From Pseudomonas mohnii (GTDB lineage Bacteria; Pseudomonadota; Gammaproteobacteria; Pseudomonadales; Pseudomonadaceae): a stretch of DNA of 64,000 nt. The DNA lies in NCBI RefSeq assembly GCF_900105115.1, contig NZ_FNRV01000001.1, forward strand, positions 3,581,501-3,645,500, read 5' to 3'. The notes beneath the pieces were generated by a model. That model was not told where the DNA came from and made no database searches. It worked only from the letters and a program-made list of their open reading frames with translations. Positions 27,643 through 37,222 of the stretch are shown here, one piece after another. Every line of letters begins with the position of its first letter. Positions within the stretch are counted from its first letter, which is position 1. Made by a program: the position numbers and the translations under genes.

Positions 27643-28445
27643 CGGCTCAACAACCTCCACGCCTGCTGCGCGGGATTCCGCTGGTGGTGCGCAATCTGCA
27701 AAAAACCTTCGGTTCGCGGCAAGTGTTGCGTGAGATCGACCTGCACATTCCGGCAGGCCAGTTTGTCGCGGTGGTCGGTCGTAGCGGCTGCGGCAAGAGC
27801 ACCTTGCTGCGCTTGCTCGCGGGCCTTGATCAACCCACCGCAGGTGAGCTGCTGGCCGGCGCCGCGCCGCTCAGTGAGGCGCGGGAAGACACCCGCTTGA
27901 TGTTCCAGGAAGCGCGTCTGCTGCCATGGAAAAAGATCATCGATAACGTCGGCCTGGGGCTCAAGGGCAACTGGCGGCCGCAAGCGCTGGAAGCCCTGGA
28001 AGCGGTCGGTCTGGCGGATCGCGCCAATGAGTGGCCAGCCGCGCTGTCCGGTGGGCAGAAGCAACGTGTGGCCCTGGCCCGCGCGCTGATCCATCAACCG
28101 CGTCTGCTCTTGCTCGACGAACCATTGGGCGCGCTGGATGCGCTGACCCGAATCGAAATGCAGCAACTGATCGAACGGCTCTGGCAACAGCACGGTTTCA
28201 CTGTGTTGCTGGTGACCCACGACGTCAGTGAAGCGGTGGCGATTGCCGATCGGGTGATTCTGATCGAAGACGGCGAAGTCGGCCTCGACCTGCATGTGGA
28301 GTTACCGCGCCCTCGGGTCCGCGGTTCCCATCGACTGGCGGCGCTGGAAACCGAAGTCCTCAACCGTGTGCTGTCACTGCCCGGCCAACCGCCGGAGCCG
28401 GAACCTGTTTCACCCTTGCCTACGCAGTTGCGTTGGGCTCAGTAA
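27639..28445 (+). CDS. ssuB: Aliphatic sulfonate ABC transporter ATPase SsuB
   Basis: A 268-residue ABC ATPase. Walker A is [17 protein letters not shown], the signature is [15 protein letters not shown], Walker B is [14 protein letters not shown], and the switch histidine lies in [11 protein letters not shown]. The start at 27639 overlaps the ssuC stop; a longer open frame upstream lies inside ssuC and is rejected. The C-terminus is short, without a regulatory domain. It powers sulfonate import with SsuA and SsuC. Confidence 0.93.
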   Translation: MTAQQPPRLLRGIPLVVRNLQKTFGSRQVLREIDLHIPAGQFVAVVGRSGCGKSTLLRLLAGLDQPTAGELLAGAAPLSEAREDTRLMFQEARLLPWKKIIDNVGLGLKGNWRPQALEALEAVGLADRANEWPAALSGGQKQRVALARALIHQPRLLLLDEPLGALDALTRIEMQQLIERLWQQHGFTVLLVTHDVSEAVAIADRVILIEDGEVGLDLHVELPRPRVRGSHRLAALETEVLNRVLSLPGQPPEPEPVSPLPTQLRWAQ

Positions 28446-28540
28446 GGCAGCTGCGAGCTTTGAGCTTCAAGCTGCGAGAAGAAGCACAGCGCTTTGACTT
28501 GCAGCTTGTGGCTTGCCGCTTACAGCTCATTTCGACCTCA
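28446..28540. repeat. Palindromic repeat of the AGCTTCAAGCT family between ssuB and ssuF
   Basis: GCAGCTGCGAGCTTTGAGCT on the left and GCAGCTTGTGGCTTGCCGCT on the right form an imperfect inverted repeat. The words AGCTTCAAGCT and CTTGCCGCTT are shared with the tandem repeats at 49908-50087. It is not a REP of the TCGCGAGC type. Confidence 0.6.
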
Positions 28541-28552
28541 GGAGAAATCAAT

Positions 28553-28768
28553 ATGACCATCAAAGCCATCAACGTTCGCAACCAGTTCAAAGGCTCCATC
28601 AAGGAAATCGTGCTCGGCGACGTGCTGTCGGAAATCGACGTGCAAACCGCTTCCGGCATCGTCACTTCAGTGATCACCACGCGTTCGGTGAAAGAACTGG
28701 AGCTGGCAGTGGGCAGCGAAGTGATTGCATTTGTGAAATCCACCGAGGTGTCGATCGCCAAGTTGTAA
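28553..28768 (+). CDS. ssuF: Molybdopterin-binding-like TOBE/Mop protein SsuF
   Basis: A 71-residue single TOBE (Mop) domain, with INVRNQFKGSIKEIVLGDVL and VTSVITTRSVKELELAVGSE matching molbindin-type small proteins. In Pseudomonas putida ssuF ends the ssuEADCBF operon and is needed for growth on some sulfonates, though its exact role is unclear. CAGGAGAAATCAAT before ATG 28553 is a good ribosome site and sets this start. A repeat element of about 95 bp separates it from ssuB, and a clear terminator follows. Confidence 0.88.
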   Translation: MTIKAINVRNQFKGSIKEIVLGDVLSEIDVQTASGIVTSVITTRSVKELELAVGSEVIAFVKSTEVSIAKL

Positions 28769-28786
28769 GCCGTGCGCGTAAACGAC

Positions 28787-28819
28787 AACCCCGGAGGGTT
28801 TTAGCCCTTCGGGGTTTTT
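28787..28819 (+). terminator. Rho-independent terminator of the ssu operon
   Basis: AACCCCGGAGGG (28787-28798) pairs with CCCTTCGGGGTT (28805-28816), followed by T residues. It lies 19 bp after ssuF. Confidence 0.88.
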
Positions 28820-28824
28820 GTTCT

Positions 28825-29457
28825 TTAAAGATCGCGCTTGGGCAGATAGGGCGGCAGGTACAAGCCAAGGTAGGCATCAAACACCCGCATCCCTTCTTCA
28901 GCCATGCGCGGTGTGATCTGCCCATGCTGCTGGACCGAACGCGCATAGACCCGATCACCGAGCTCCATGGCCAGCGCAAACACATCGACATCGCTCGGCA
29001 GCTTCGGCAGCTCGAAGTGGTGGTCGAACAGTTTGTGCATCAGGTCGCCCAGTTCGATGTCGTGCTGACGATCGGCCTGGGTAACTTCGGTCAGGCCGTG
29101 TTGGGCGAGGATCAGTTGGCGGGCGGCGGCGTCTTCGCTGTAGATCTCGAGCATGCGTTGCTCCACCAGGCGCGACAGATCCCGCCAGCCGGTGAGGGCT
29201 TGGTGGTCGATGGGTGCTTGCAGGCAGGCGCGGAAGGCAGCGTGGACGTCGGCGGTCAGGGCTTCGAGCAGGGCCGGAACGCTGGCGAAGAAGTGGTAGA
29301 CGGAGGAGGGCGGGATCTCCGCGCGCTCGGCCACGCTGTAGATCGACAAGCTGGCCACGCCCTCGGCGGCCAGCAGTGTGCGCGCCGCATCGAGTATCGA
29401 ATCGATTCGGGCCTGGCTGCGTGCGCGGGGTTTGCGGGGGGTGGCTACGCGTGTCAT
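28825..29457 (-). CDS. TetR-family transcriptional regulator
   Basis: A 210-residue regulator. The helix-turn-helix is at about residues 30-55 (SIYSVAERAEIPPSSVYHFF), with the typical AARTLLAAEGVASLS before it. ATG 29457 is chosen because GGAG lies six bases upstream; the longer frame to 29544 runs into REP sequence. The ligand-binding half has no recognisable signature. Between the ssu and spu clusters and antisense to ssu, it could control either; the nearest gene on its own strand is the spuI-like synthetase upstream. Confidence 0.82.
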   Translation of the reverse strand: MTRVATPRKPRARSQARIDSILDAARTLLAAEGVASLSIYSVAERAEIPPSSVYHFFASVPALLEALTADVHAAFRACLQAPIDHQALTGWRDLSRLVEQRMLEIYSEDAAARQLILAQHGLTEVTQADRQHDIELGDLMHKLFDHHFELPKLPSDVDVFALAMELGDRVYARSVQQHGQITPRMAEEGMRVFDAYLGLYLPPYLPKRDL

Positions 29458-29520
29458 TGAAGTCTCCTGCGGGGCAGCGGGCATTGTACGAGCGGGGTTG
29501 CGTGTTGTCTCGTCGGCCGC

Positions 29521-29613
29521 CATCGCTGGCAAGCCAGCTCCCACAGAAATTTCCGGTGTACACGGAATTTATGTTCACTGGAGATCAACTGTGGGAGCTG
29601 GCTTGCCAGCGAT
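29521..29613. repeat. REPIN, TGGC/GCCA stem subtype
   Basis: ATCGCTGGCAAGCCAGCTCC at the left and GGGAGCTGGCTTGCCAGCGA at the right are complementary; the middle has a second small palindrome TTCCGGTGTACACGGAA. It lies between the TetR gene and the spuI-like gene. Confidence 0.9.
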
Positions 29614-29630
29614 CCGCCGCAGGCGGCCAT

Positions 29631-29667
29631 AAAAAAACGCCGCAGGCTTCAGCAGCCAACGGCGTTC
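29631..29667 (-). terminator. Rho-independent terminator of the spuI-like gene
   Basis: Read on the minus strand, AACGCCG pairs with CGGCGTT and is followed by seven T. It lies just past the stop of the glutamine-synthetase-like gene at 29685. Confidence 0.85.
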
Positions 29668-29684
29668 CTTTTTACTGCAACCGC

Positions 29685-31061
29685 TTACACGGTATGCAGG
29701 TACCAGTTGTACTCGAGGTCGGAGATGGAGTGTTCGAACTCTTCCAGCTCGCTCTCTTTACAGGCTACGAAGATATCGATGTATTTCGGATCGATGTACT
29801 TGGCCATGACTTCGCTGTCGTCCAGCTCGCGCAGTGCATCGCGCAGGTTGTTCGGCAGGCTCTGCTCGTTCTGCTCGTAGCTGTTGCCTTCCACTGGAGC
29901 GCCCGGTTCGATCTTGTTGACCAGACCGTGGTGCACGCCTGCCAGGACCGAAGCCATCAGCAGGTAGGGGTTGGCGTCGGCACCGGCCACGCGGTGTTCC
30001 AGGCGGACCGCGTCGGCGGAACCGGTCGGCACGCGCAGGGCGACAGTGCGGTTGTCCAGGCCCCAGCACGGCGAGTTCGGCACGTAGAACTGTGCGCCGA
30101 AACGACGGTAGGAGTTGACGTTCGGGCAGAGGAACGCCATTTGCGCCGGTAGGGTCTCGAGCACACCGCCGATCGCGTGACGCAGTGCGGCGTTCTGCTC
30201 GGGATCCTCACTGGCAAAAATGTTTTTGCCGTCTTTATCGAGAATCGAGATGTGGACGTGCAGACCATTGCCCGCCTGGCCCGGATAAGGCTTGGCCATG
30301 AAGGTGGTGTCCATTTCATGGTCGTAGGCGATGTTCTTGATCAGGCGCTTGAGCAGGACCGCGTAGTCGCAAGCCTTGATCGGGTCGGCCACGTGGTGCA
30401 GGTTCACTTCGAACTGCGCCGGGGCACTTTCCTTGACGATGGCGTCGGCCGGGATGCCTTGCTCTTTCGCACCTTCCAGAATGTCCTGGAGGCAGTCGAC
30501 GTATTCGTCGAGGTCGTCGATCAGGTAAACCTGTGTCGAGTGCGGGCGTTTGCCGGAAATCGGCGAGCGCGGTGGTTGTGGGCGGCCGTTCACGTTCTCC
30601 TGGTCGATCAGGTAGAACTCCAGTTCGAACGCGGCGCAGATGGTCAGGCCCATCTCATCGAACTTGGTGACGACTTGTCGCAGCACTTCGCGCGGGTCGG
30701 CGAAGAAAGGATCACCTTCGAGTTCGTGCATGGTCATCAACAGTTGCGCGGTCGGGCGCTTCTGCCATGGCTCGTTGCACAGGGTGTCGGGAATTGGATA
30801 GCAGATTCGGTCAGCATCGCCGATGTCCAGGCCCAGGCCGGTGCTTTCCACCGTCGAACCATTGATATCCAGAGCAAATAGAGAGGCCGGCAGGTTGATG
30901 CCTTTCTCGTAAACCTTGTGGAGGCTGGTGCGTTCGATGCGCTTGCCGCGCACCACACCATTCATATCCGCAATCAGAAGGTCAACGTACAGAACCTCAG
31001 GATGTTCCTTAAGGAACGCGTTCGCTTCGTTAAGCTGAACGGCACGCGGGGGTACCGACAT
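29685..31061 (-). CDS. spuI: Glutamine synthetase-family gamma-glutamylpolyamine synthetase (SpuI-like)
   Basis: A 458-residue type I-like glutamine synthetase paralogue. The catalytic/ATP motif is AKPYPGQAGNGLHVHISI, and the C-terminal half has NRTVALRVPTGSADAVRLEH with GADANPYLLMASVLAG, as in PuuA-type enzymes that ligate glutamate to putrescine or other polyamines. It is divergent from spuB and the spuA remnant, the same arrangement as PA0296 in P. aeruginosa. The start at 31061 has a weak ribosome site (AAAGGTG). Polyamine specificity is inferred from context. Confidence 0.85.
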   Translation of the reverse strand: MSVPPRAVQLNEANAFLKEHPEVLYVDLLIADMNGVVRGKRIERTSLHKVYEKGINLPASLFALDINGSTVESTGLGLDIGDADRICYPIPDTLCNEPWQKRPTAQLLMTMHELEGDPFFADPREVLRQVVTKFDEMGLTICAAFELEFYLIDQENVNGRPQPPRSPISGKRPHSTQVYLIDDLDEYVDCLQDILEGAKEQGIPADAIVKESAPAQFEVNLHHVADPIKACDYAVLLKRLIKNIAYDHEMDTTFMAKPYPGQAGNGLHVHISILDKDGKNIFASEDPEQNAALRHAIGGVLETLPAQMAFLCPNVNSYRRFGAQFYVPNSPCWGLDNRTVALRVPTGSADAVRLEHRVAGADANPYLLMASVLAGVHHGLVNKIEPGAPVEGNSYEQNEQSLPNNLRDALRELDDSEVMAKYIDPKYIDIFVACKESELEEFEHSISDLEYNWYLHTV

Positions 31062-31339
31062 GATGCAACACCTTTGTTGTTAAAAATATCAATCATTGAT
31101 CTCTTCGGATTCCAGTCAACCCGAACGGCATGCCGAAGTCAAGCGAGGCCGTTTTTGCCCCAAAAAAGCGCTCATGCGGCTTTTTTGAGGCACTTTGGGG
31201 CGTTTTTATGCCCCTGAACGCTATACCGTCTGCATGCTTGAGCGGGCCGTGTTGTATTTTTTACGGGGGTGTTGTGTAAAAAAATGAACAAGGCTAAGCT
31301 CGAATCAAACCCATAACAGCAATAATACCGGGGTGCTAC

Positions 31340-31753
31340 ATGTCTCGCCTGTCGTTAATCGGCATCACCGACTGCGGTCAGCAGAACGGTCTGCATGCTT
31401 ATCACATCAGTGGCGATATCTACGTCAGCGTCGCAGCCTTCGCGGTTCCCGGCGTGCCGGTGATCTTTCCGTCCCTGGCGAATCGACCCTTTGCGTCCGA
31501 TATTCTGGACGGCCTTGATGGCACCCCCATTACGGTTACTCCATTCAATATAGAACCGATTCACAATAATAGTGGCGCCTCCATTGCCTTGGGCACCGCT
31601 TGCGATTCTGCACGCCCGGCATTTGCCGCGTGGTGCAATAAAAACACGATAGCCTTTCGTACACCTGAATTTCAACGCGGCGCCGATGCGTCAAACATTG
31701 CCCGACTCCTGCAAGAGTCAGGAAACTCAAAGCCTAGAGGCATTTATGAGTAA
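31340..31753 (+). pseudogene. spuA: Truncated and eroded spuA (gamma-glutamyl-GABA/polyamine amidohydrolase, PuuD-like)
   Basis: An open frame of 137 codons just before spuB. Its first 95 or so residues follow the N-terminus of PuuD/SpuA class-I glutamine amidotransferases: MSRLSLIGITDCGQQNGLHA, YHISGDIYVSVAA, PSLANRPFASDILDGLDG and NIEPIHNNSGAS line up with the family patterns for IGVT, GLHAYH, SDILDALDG and NIEP. The rest, including the catalytic Cys motif (GICRG) and the His-Glu pair, is missing; the normal protein is about 250 residues. The tail from about residue 98 has no family resemblance and overlaps the start of spuB by 8 bp. A start codon with upstream GGGG remains, so a useless fragment may still be made. 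Confidence 0.7.
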
Positions 31754-33104
31754 CAACCTCGACCAGCTCACCGATTGGTTGAAAGACCACAAGATCACAG
31801 AAGTCGAATGCATGATTGGCGATTTGACCGGGATTACCCGGGGCAAGATCTCGCCGACCAACAAATTCATCGCCGAAAAGGGCATGCGCCTGCCAGAGAG
31901 TGTGCTGTTGCAGACCGTGACCGGCGACTATGTCGAAGACGACATCTATTACGAACTGCTCGACCCGGCCGACATCGACATGATCTGCCGTCCCGATCAG
32001 AACGCGGTGTTCCTGGTGCCATGGGCCATCGAGCCAACGGCGCAGGTGATTCACGACACTTACGACAAGCAAGGCAACCCGATCGAGCTGTCGCCGCGCA
32101 ACGTGCTCAAGAAGATCCTGAAACTCTATTCCGATAAGGGCTGGCAGCCTATCGTGGCGCCGGAAATGGAGTTCTACCTGACCAAGCGCAGCGATGACCC
32201 GGATTACCCGTTGCAGCCGCCGATCGGCCGTTCCGGTCGCCCTGAAATCGGTCGCCAATCGTTCTCCATCGAAGCCGCCAACGAATTCGACCCACTGTTC
32301 GAAGACGTCTACGACTGGTGTGAATTGCAGGAGCTGGACCTCGACACGCTGATCCACGAGGACGGCACGGCGCAGATGGAAATCAACTTCCGTCACGGCG
32401 ATGCCTTGTCCCTGGCCGACCAGATCCTGGTGTTCAAGCGCACCATGCGCGAGGCCGCGCTCAAGCACAACGTGGCGGCGACCTTCATGGCCAAGCCCAT
32501 GACCGGCGAGCCCGGCAGTGCCATGCACTTGCACCAGAGCATCATCGACATCGAGACCGGCAAGAACATCTTCTCCAATGAAGACGGGACCATGAGCCAG
32601 CTGTTCCTGCACCACATCGGTGGCTTGCAGAAACTCATTCCTGAGCTGTTGCCGCTGTTTGCGCCCAACGTCAATTCGTTCCGCCGTTTCCTGCCGGACA
32701 CCTCGGCACCGGTAAACGTGGAGTGGGGCGAAGAAAACCGCACCGTGGGCCTGCGGGTTCCGGATGCCGGGCCGCAAAACCGTCGGGTGGAAAACCGCCT
32801 GCCGGGCGCCGATGCCAACCCGTACCTGGCGATTGCCGCGAGCCTGCTCTGCGGTTACATCGGCATGGTCGAAGGACTGAACCCGAGTGCGCCGGTCGTG
32901 GGCCGTGGCTATGAACGCCGTAACCTGCGCCTGCCACTGACCATCGAAGATGCGCTGGAACGCATGGAAAACAGCGCGACCATCGAGAAGTACCTGGGCA
33001 AAAATTTCATTACTGGCTACGTCGCGGTCAAGCGGGCCGAGCATGAAAACTTCAAGCGCGTGATCAGTTCGTGGGAACGGGAGTTCCTGCTTTTTGCCGT
33101 CTGA
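31746..33104 (+). CDS. spuB: Gamma-glutamylputrescine/polyamine synthetase SpuB (glutamine synthetase family)
   Basis: A 452-residue glutamine synthetase-like ligase. ATG 31746 begins the conserved MSNNLDQLTDWLKDHKITEV; the open frame upstream has no support, and AGAGGCATTT is the ribosome site. Motifs include VAPEMEFYLT (active-site glutamates), AKPMTGEPGSAMHLHQSI and ENRTVGLRVPDAGPQNRRVE. It would gamma-glutamylate putrescine or spermidine as the first step of the glutamylated polyamine pathway. It is followed by spuC after 61 bp and preceded by the dead spuA. Confidence 0.9.
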   Translation: MSNNLDQLTDWLKDHKITEVECMIGDLTGITRGKISPTNKFIAEKGMRLPESVLLQTVTGDYVEDDIYYELLDPADIDMICRPDQNAVFLVPWAIEPTAQVIHDTYDKQGNPIELSPRNVLKKILKLYSDKGWQPIVAPEMEFYLTKRSDDPDYPLQPPIGRSGRPEIGRQSFSIEAANEFDPLFEDVYDWCELQELDLDTLIHEDGTAQMEINFRHGDALSLADQILVFKRTMREAALKHNVAATFMAKPMTGEPGSAMHLHQSIIDIETGKNIFSNEDGTMSQLFLHHIGGLQKLIPELLPLFAPNVNSFRRFLPDTSAPVNVEWGEENRTVGLRVPDAGPQNRRVENRLPGADANPYLAIAASLLCGYIGMVEGLNPSAPVVGRGYERRNLRLPLTIEDALERMENSATIEKYLGKNFITGYVAVKRAEHENFKRVISSWEREFLLFAV

Positions 33105-33165
33105 CACGCCGGGCGTCCGTTGTCGCCAGACGGCGCCTCCACCTGATTTTCTTTAGGAGATTGGT

Positions 33166-34530
33166 ATGACCAGCAACAACCCGCAAACCCGTGAATGGCA
33201 AGCCCTGAGCAACGATCACCACCTGGCCCCGTTCAGCGACTTCAAACAGTTGAAAGAGAAAGGCCCACGGATCATCACCAACGCCAAGGGCGTTTACCTG
33301 TGGGACAGCGAAGGCAACAAGATTCTCGATGGTATGGCTGGCCTGTGGTGCGTGGCCATCGGTTACGGTCGCGATGAACTGGCCGATGCCGCCAGCAAAC
33401 AAATGCGCGAACTGCCGTACTACAACCTGTTCTTCCAGACCGCTCACCCACCGGTGCTGGAGCTGGCCAAAGCCATCGCCGACATCGCGCCTGAAGGCAT
33501 GAACCATGTGTTCTTCACCGGTTCCGGCTCCGAAGGCAACGACACCATGCTGCGCATGGTTCGTCACTACTGGGCGATCAAGGGCCAGCCGAACAAGAAA
33601 GTCATCATCAGCCGCAAGAACGGCTATCACGGTTCCACCGTGGCCGGCGCGAGCCTGGGCGGCATGACTTACATGCATGAACAAGGCGACTTGCCGATCC
33701 CGGGCATCGTCCACATCGCCCAGCCGTACTGGTTCGCCGAAGGCGGCGACATGACGCCGGAGGAGTTCGGTGTCTGGGCCGCCAATCAGTTGGAAGAGAA
33801 GATTCTGGAAATCGGCGTCGACAACGTGGGCGCCTTTATTGCCGAGCCGATCCAGGGCGCCGGCGGCGTGATCATTCCGCCAGACACCTACTGGCCGCGT
33901 ATCAAGGAAATCCTCGCCAAGTACGACATCCTGTTCGTGGCGGACGAAGTGATCTGTGGTTTCGGCCGCACCGGTGAGTGGTTCGGTTCCGACTTCTACG
34001 GCCTCAAGCCTGACATGATGACCATCGCCAAAGGCCTGACTTCCGGCTACATCCCTATGGGTGGCCTGATCGTGCGTGACGAAGTGGTGGCGGTGCTCAA
34101 TGAAGGCGGCGATTTCAACCATGGCTTCACCTACTCCGGCCACCCGGTGGCGGCTGCTGTGGCACTGGAAAACATCCGCATCATGCGCGAAGAAAAAATT
34201 ATCGAGCGCGTGCACAACGAAACGGCACCGTATTTGCAGAAACGTCTGCGGGAACTGAACGATCACCCATTGGTGGGCGAAGTTCGTGGGGTCGGTCTGT
34301 TGGGGGCTATCGAGTTGGTGCAGGACAAGGCCACTCGCAAGCGTTACGAAGGCAAGGGCGTCGGCATGATCTGCCGGCAGTTCTGCTTCGATAACGGTCT
34401 GATCATGCGCGCCGTGGGCGACACCATGATCATCGCGCCACCCCTGGTGATTACACTGGCGGAAATCGATGAGTTGGTGACCAAGGCACGCAAGTGCCTG
34501 GACCTGACCCTCAGTGCATTGCAGGGCTAA
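33166..34530 (+). CDS. spuC: Putrescine-pyruvate aminotransferase SpuC
   Basis: A 454-residue class III omega-aminotransferase. The PLP lysine is Lys289 in DMMTIAKGLTSGYIPMGG; the Asp of LFVADEVICGFGRTG contacts the ring nitrogen, and RKNGYHGSTVAGASLGG binds phosphate. SpuC transaminates putrescine (and other diamines) with pyruvate, a route that does not need glutamylated intermediates. That matters here because spuA is broken. The ribosome site TAGGAGATTGGT is strong. It ends the spuBC part; 168 bp with a hairpin separate it from spuD. Confidence 0.92.
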   Translation: MTSNNPQTREWQALSNDHHLAPFSDFKQLKEKGPRIITNAKGVYLWDSEGNKILDGMAGLWCVAIGYGRDELADAASKQMRELPYYNLFFQTAHPPVLELAKAIADIAPEGMNHVFFTGSGSEGNDTMLRMVRHYWAIKGQPNKKVIISRKNGYHGSTVAGASLGGMTYMHEQGDLPIPGIVHIAQPYWFAEGGDMTPEEFGVWAANQLEEKILEIGVDNVGAFIAEPIQGAGGVIIPPDTYWPRIKEILAKYDILFVADEVICGFGRTGEWFGSDFYGLKPDMMTIAKGLTSGYIPMGGLIVRDEVVAVLNEGGDFNHGFTYSGHPVAAAVALENIRIMREEKIIERVHNETAPYLQKRLRELNDHPLVGEVRGVGLLGAIELVQDKATRKRYEGKGVGMICRQFCFDNGLIMRAVGDTMIIAPPLVITLAEIDELVTKARKCLDLTLSALQG

Positions 34531-34580
34531 GTGCTAGGCTCTGAGCGGGAGTATGAAACTTTCGCTCGGCACAGTCATAA

Positions 34581-34609
34581 GAGGCGGCCTTTTGTTGAAA
34601 GACCGCCTC
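34581..34609. terminator. Hairpin between spuC and spuD
   Basis: GAGGCGGCCTTT pairs with AAAGACCGCCTC with one C-A mismatch around TGTTG. No T-tract follows on the plus strand, so it may be an attenuator or mRNA-processing hairpin that lets spuD be expressed at a different level from spuC. Confidence 0.5.
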
Positions 34610-34698
34610 GGATCTTGCCAGACTAGCCGCGGTTCCAGTTGCCCGGGTTCGGCCGCTGAACATAGTGGTTCAAAAGAGAAAAATTTGGAGCATCACGC

Positions 34699-35811
34699 AT
34701 GAAGGCATTAGGCAAAATGTTTGCTGGCAAGACTCTTCTCGCCATGTCCCTGATGGGCATTATGGCGAGCGCGGTTCAGGCGGACGACAAGGTGTTGCAC
34801 GTCTATAACTGGTCCGACTACATCGCTCCGGACACGATCAAGAAGTTTGAAGACGAGTCGGGTATCAAAGTCGTCTACGACGTCTTCGACAGTAACGAAA
34901 CCCTCGAAGCCAAGTTGCTGGCCGGCAAGTCCGGTTACGACATCGTCGTACCGTCGAACAATTTCCTGGCCAAGCAGATCAAGGCCGGCGTTTACCAGAA
35001 GCTGGACAAGTCCAAGCTGCCAAACTGGAAAAACCTGAACACCGACCTGCTCAAGGCCGTATCGGTCAGCGACCCGGGCAACGAACACGCCTTCCCGTAC
35101 ATGTGGGGTTCGATCGGTATCGGTTTCAACGCCGAGAAGGTCAAGGCTGCACTGGGTGCCGACGCACCGACCGATTCCTGGGATCTGATCTTCAAGCCTG
35201 AGAACGCCGCCAAGTTGAAGTCGTGCGGTATCAGCCTGCTCGATTCGCCAACCGAGATGATTCCGGTGGCGCTGCACTACCTGGGCCTGCCAACCGACAG
35301 CCAGAAGAAAGAAGACATCGACAAGGCTGAAGCGCTGATCATGAAGGTTCGTCCTTCGATCGCGTATTTCCACTCTTCCAAGTACATCTCCGACCTGGCC
35401 AACGGCAACATCTGCGTGGCCGTGGGTTACTCGGGCGACATCTACCAGGCCAAGTCCCGCGCGGCTGAAGCCGGTGACAAGGTGAAAGTCAGCTACAACA
35501 TTCCGAAAGAAGGTGCGGGCAGCTTCTACGACATGGTCGCCATCCCTAAAGATGCCGAAAACGTCGAAGGCGCCTACAAGTTCATGACCTTCCTGCAGAA
35601 GCCGGAAATCATGGCTGAAATCACCAACGCCGTGCGTTTCCCGAACGGTAACGCGGCTGCCACGCCACTGGTGGATAAAGACATCACCAGCGATCCAGGC
35701 ATCTACCCGCCAGCGGACGTGCAGGCCAAGCTGTACGCGATTGCCGACTTGCCGGCCGCGACCCAGCGGATCCTGACTCGCAGCTGGACCAAGATCAAAT
35801 CCGGTAAGTAA
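34699..35811 (+). CDS. spuD: Polyamine-binding periplasmic protein SpuD (putrescine-preferring type)
   Basis: A 370-residue PotD/PotF-family binding protein. The signal peptide (residues 1-28, ending VQA) precedes [20 protein letters not shown], whose NWSDY is the polyamine-site segment. At the position where SpuE has tryptophan, this protein has Phe276 in [10 protein letters not shown]. In P. aeruginosa a phenylalanine here (SpuD) goes with putrescine and a tryptophan (SpuE) with spermidine, so putrescine is the likely ligand. TTTGGAG precedes ATG by ten bases. It is the first importer gene, followed by a REPIN and spuE. Confidence 0.9.
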   Translation: MKALGKMFAGKTLLAMSLMGIMASAVQADDKVLHVYNWSDYIAPDTIKKFEDESGIKVVYDVFDSNETLEAKLLAGKSGYDIVVPSNNFLAKQIKAGVYQKLDKSKLPNWKNLNTDLLKAVSVSDPGNEHAFPYMWGSIGIGFNAEKVKAALGADAPTDSWDLIFKPENAAKLKSCGISLLDSPTEMIPVALHYLGLPTDSQKKEDIDKAEALIMKVRPSIAYFHSSKYISDLANGNICVAVGYSGDIYQAKSRAAEAGDKVKVSYNIPKEGAGSFYDMVAIPKDAENVEGAYKFMTFLQKPEIMAEITNAVRFPNGNAAATPLVDKDITSDPGIYPPADVQAKLYAIADLPAATQRILTRSWTKIKSGK

Positions 35812-35820
35812 GTAACAACT

Positions 35821-35923
35821 CCTGTAGGAGCGAGCTCGCTCGCGATGAACCTGAGAGCACCGCGGGGTGCCAGGCACTCCGCATCATCGTTGACGACCAT
35901 CGCGAGCGAGCTCGTTCCTACAG
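35821..35923. repeat. REPIN between spuD and spuE
   Basis: Left end CCTGTAGGAGCGAGCTCGCT and right end GAGCGAGCTCGTTCCTACAGG are inverted. The loops have become GAGCGAGCTC, a variation of the GAGC-AA-GCTC core. Its position in the operon suggests it dampens read-through or stabilises spuD mRNA, the highest-demand component. Confidence 0.88.
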
Positions 35924-36009
35924 GGATTTTCATAAAGTTTGCTGGAACGGTTTTTCGAGGGTAAGTTGCGCGCCGGTTTTGTTGCCAGGCAGCCATGGCT
36001 GTCATGTAA

Positions 36010-37149
<1,140 letters not shown>

Positions 37150-37222
37150 CTTCAAGGCTCAAACTATCCAAGGTTGGCTCACCTTGAGCGAACTGCACTC
37201 TTTTTTTCTGGGAGTTTCGTAA

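Noticed and set aside
31062..31339. Sigma-54 promoter in the divergent spu region (GGCAC ... GGCG near 31188)
   Set aside because: The second element does not match TTGCW and the spacing is off. The region is AT-rich and surely regulatory, but no specific site is convincing.
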